A stretch of 6,981 bases of DNA from Oscillospiraceae bacterium (GTDB lineage: Bacteria > Bacillota > Clostridia > Oscillospirales > Ruminococcaceae), in NCBI GenBank assembly GCA_016295545.1, contig JAEDLA010000076.1, forward strand, positions 1-6,981, in the 5' to 3' direction. Under the pieces are notes generated by a model. That model saw nothing but the letters and a program-made list of their open reading frames with translations, was not told the origin of the DNA and did no database searches. Made by a program: the position numbers and the translations under genes. This document shows positions 5,743 to 6,981 of this stretch, in pieces (position 1 is the stretch's first letter; every line of letters begins with the position of its first letter).

Positions 5743-6981
5743 ATGAAAAGACATCTTGACTATCCCGACGGTTCAATGTATGATTTTCTGCGCAAAAATG
5801 CAGAGAACTGGTCTGATCTGACTGCACTGAATTATTTCGGCAAAAAAATATCATACGCCTCACTCATTAAAGAAACAGACCGCTGTGCACAGGCGATTTA
5901 TGCCACCGGTATACGAAAAGGTGACACAGTTTCAATATGCCTGCCGAATATTCCTCAGGCTGTTACAGCTCTCTATGCAGTTAACAAGCTTGGTGCAGCG
6001 GCGAATATGATTCATCCACTTTCTGCGGAAAATGAGATAGTACATTATCTTCAGCTTTCAAAAAGCAAAATTATAATCGCTCTTGATATGAATGCCGGAA
6101 AAATAAGCAGTTTAACGGAAAAAACTTCTGTTGAAAAGTGCGTATTCGTTTCAGTCAGCGAATTTATGCCTGTGGGATTAAAAGCTGTTTTCTTACTTGC
6201 AAATCAAAAGCCGAAGCTTCCTGCAAATTCAATGAGCTGGAAAGAGCTTCTGTCACTTGCAGACAAAAGCAGTTCTCCGGCAAAGAGTACCGGCAAGGCT
6301 GACGACTGTGCCGCAATTCTTTACAGCGGCGGCACTACCGGAATACCCAAAGGAATCGTACTGACCAACCTTAATTTTAATGCCCTTGCACTTCAGAGCA
6401 TTGACAGCTGCGGCTGTCTTGAAAAAGGTGATAAGGTGCTTTCAGTAATGCCCATATTTCACGGCTTTGGACTTGGAGTATGCATTCATACAGTCCTTAA
6501 TTTCGGCGGTACAGCAGTTATACTTCCGAAGTTCAGCGTAAAGAATTTTCACAAAATTCTGTTCAGATACAAGCCCAATGTTATTGCCGGAGTGCCTGCA
6601 ATTTATGAAAGCTTTATCAGGAACAGTCACTTTGACGGCAAAGACCTGTCATTTCTGAAATGCGTTATTTCAGGCGGTGATTCGCTTTCAGTGAACACAA
6701 AAATAAAGATTGACAGGCTGCTCAGAGAACACGGCTGTAAAAGCACAGTACGTGAGGGCTACGGACTTACCGAATGCGTAACAGGCAGCTGTCTTATCCC
6801 CGATAATTCCCACAAGCGTAACAGCGTCGGACTTCCCTATGCTGATACTTTTTATAAAATTGTTGACAGCCGTACCAATGAGGAACTTTCTTTCGGTGAA
6901 ACGGGAGAAATAGTACTGCGAGGTCCGACAGTGATGAAAGGCTATCTTGATGAGCCGGAGGAAACAGCCGCTGTACTGCGG
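5743..6981 (+). CDS. AMP-forming acyl-CoA/acyl-ACP ligase (ANL superfamily), 3' end outside window
   Basis: This enzyme activates a carboxylic acid, probably a fatty acid, as an acyl-adenylate and passes it to a thiol of CoA or acyl carrier protein. The frame is open to the right edge (413 codons of a usual 500 or more). It shows the A3 phosphate loop Y-S-G-G-T-T-G-I-P-K-G at 194-204, F-H-G-F-G at 239-243 (A4), Y-G-L-T-E at 340-344 (A5), and T-G-E-I-V-L-R-G-P at 387-395 (A7). The C-terminal subdomain with the hinge and catalytic Lys lies beyond the window. The ATG is 6 nt after the PlsC-like stop, and a weak AGGTG overlaps that stop, suggesting translational coupling. Acyl-chain specificity cannot be read from the sequence. 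With its neighbour it resembles a split Aas; an unrelated peptide-synthetase adenylation domain seems less likely. Confidence 0.94.
   Translation, partial: MKRHLDYPDGSMYDFLRKNAENWSDLTALNYFGKKISYASLIKETDRCAQAIYATGIRKGDTVSICLPNIPQAVTALYAVNKLGAAANMIHPLSAENEIVHYLQLSKSKIIIALDMNAGKISSLTEKTSVEKCVFVSVSEFMPVGLKAVFLLANQKPKLPANSMSWKELLSLADKSSSPAKSTGKADDCAAILYSGGTTGIPKGIVLTNLNFNALALQSIDSCGCLEKGDKVLSVMPIFHGFGLGVCIHTVLNFGGTAVILPKFSVKNFHKILFRYKPNVIAGVPAIYESFIRNSHFDGKDLSFLKCVISGGDSLSVNTKIKIDRLLREHGCKSTVREGYGLTECVTGSCLIPDNSHKRNSVGLPYADTFYKIVDSRTNEELSFGETGEIVLRGPTVMKGYLDEPEETAAVLR

Overview
The window reads as a chromosomal segment of a Gram-positive, spore-forming Clostridia-type bacterium, most like the Ruminococcus/Oscillospiraceae group (inference from style, not from a database match). 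The evidence is A/T-rich intergenic DNA, strong GGAGG ribosome binding sites, textbook sigma-A promoters with 17-bp spacers, short U-tailed hairpin terminators, and a gene for an alpha/beta-type small acid-soluble spore protein. All genes lie on the plus strand. No RNA gene, insertion sequence, CRISPR array or other clear mobile element was seen.

Layout. (1) 86-2005: a perfect-consensus promoter drives a small exported or membrane-anchored protein of unknown function. A hairpin-bearing gap follows, then a cytoplasmic cyclophilin (ppiB) and endonuclease IV (nfo), 16 nt apart. (2) 2052-2342: a monocistronic SASP gene of only 59 codons, with a plausible sigma-G promoter and a clear terminator. 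(3) 2362-4965: a promoter, an SGNH/GDSL-type esterase gene broken by one in-frame UGA just after its nucleophile motif, a DUF5131 (phage Gp37/Gp68-type) three-cysteine protein, and a GNAT acetyltransferase, closed by a terminator. These genes are tightly spaced and look like one transcription unit. (4) 5011-6981: an extended -10 promoter, a PlsC-like acyltransferase that probably starts at TTG, and, 6 nt later, an AMP-forming acyl ligase running off the right edge.

How the parts may work together. The ppiB-nfo pair is housekeeping (protein folding and base-excision repair). SASP protects spore DNA, and Nfo-type enzymes also repair spore DNA in Bacillus, so DNA protection is a loose theme of the left half. 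The PlsC-like plus AMP-ligase pair matches the two domains of the fused Aas lysophospholipid-salvage enzyme and suggests acyl activation followed by transfer to a glycerophospholipid.

The points most worth a second look are the UGA inside the SGNH hydrolase at a position where tryptophan is expected, the DUF5131 protein without its known partner TcmP, and the split Aas-like pair with an unusual acyltransferase motif III. I found no convincing evidence of a wholly new system.
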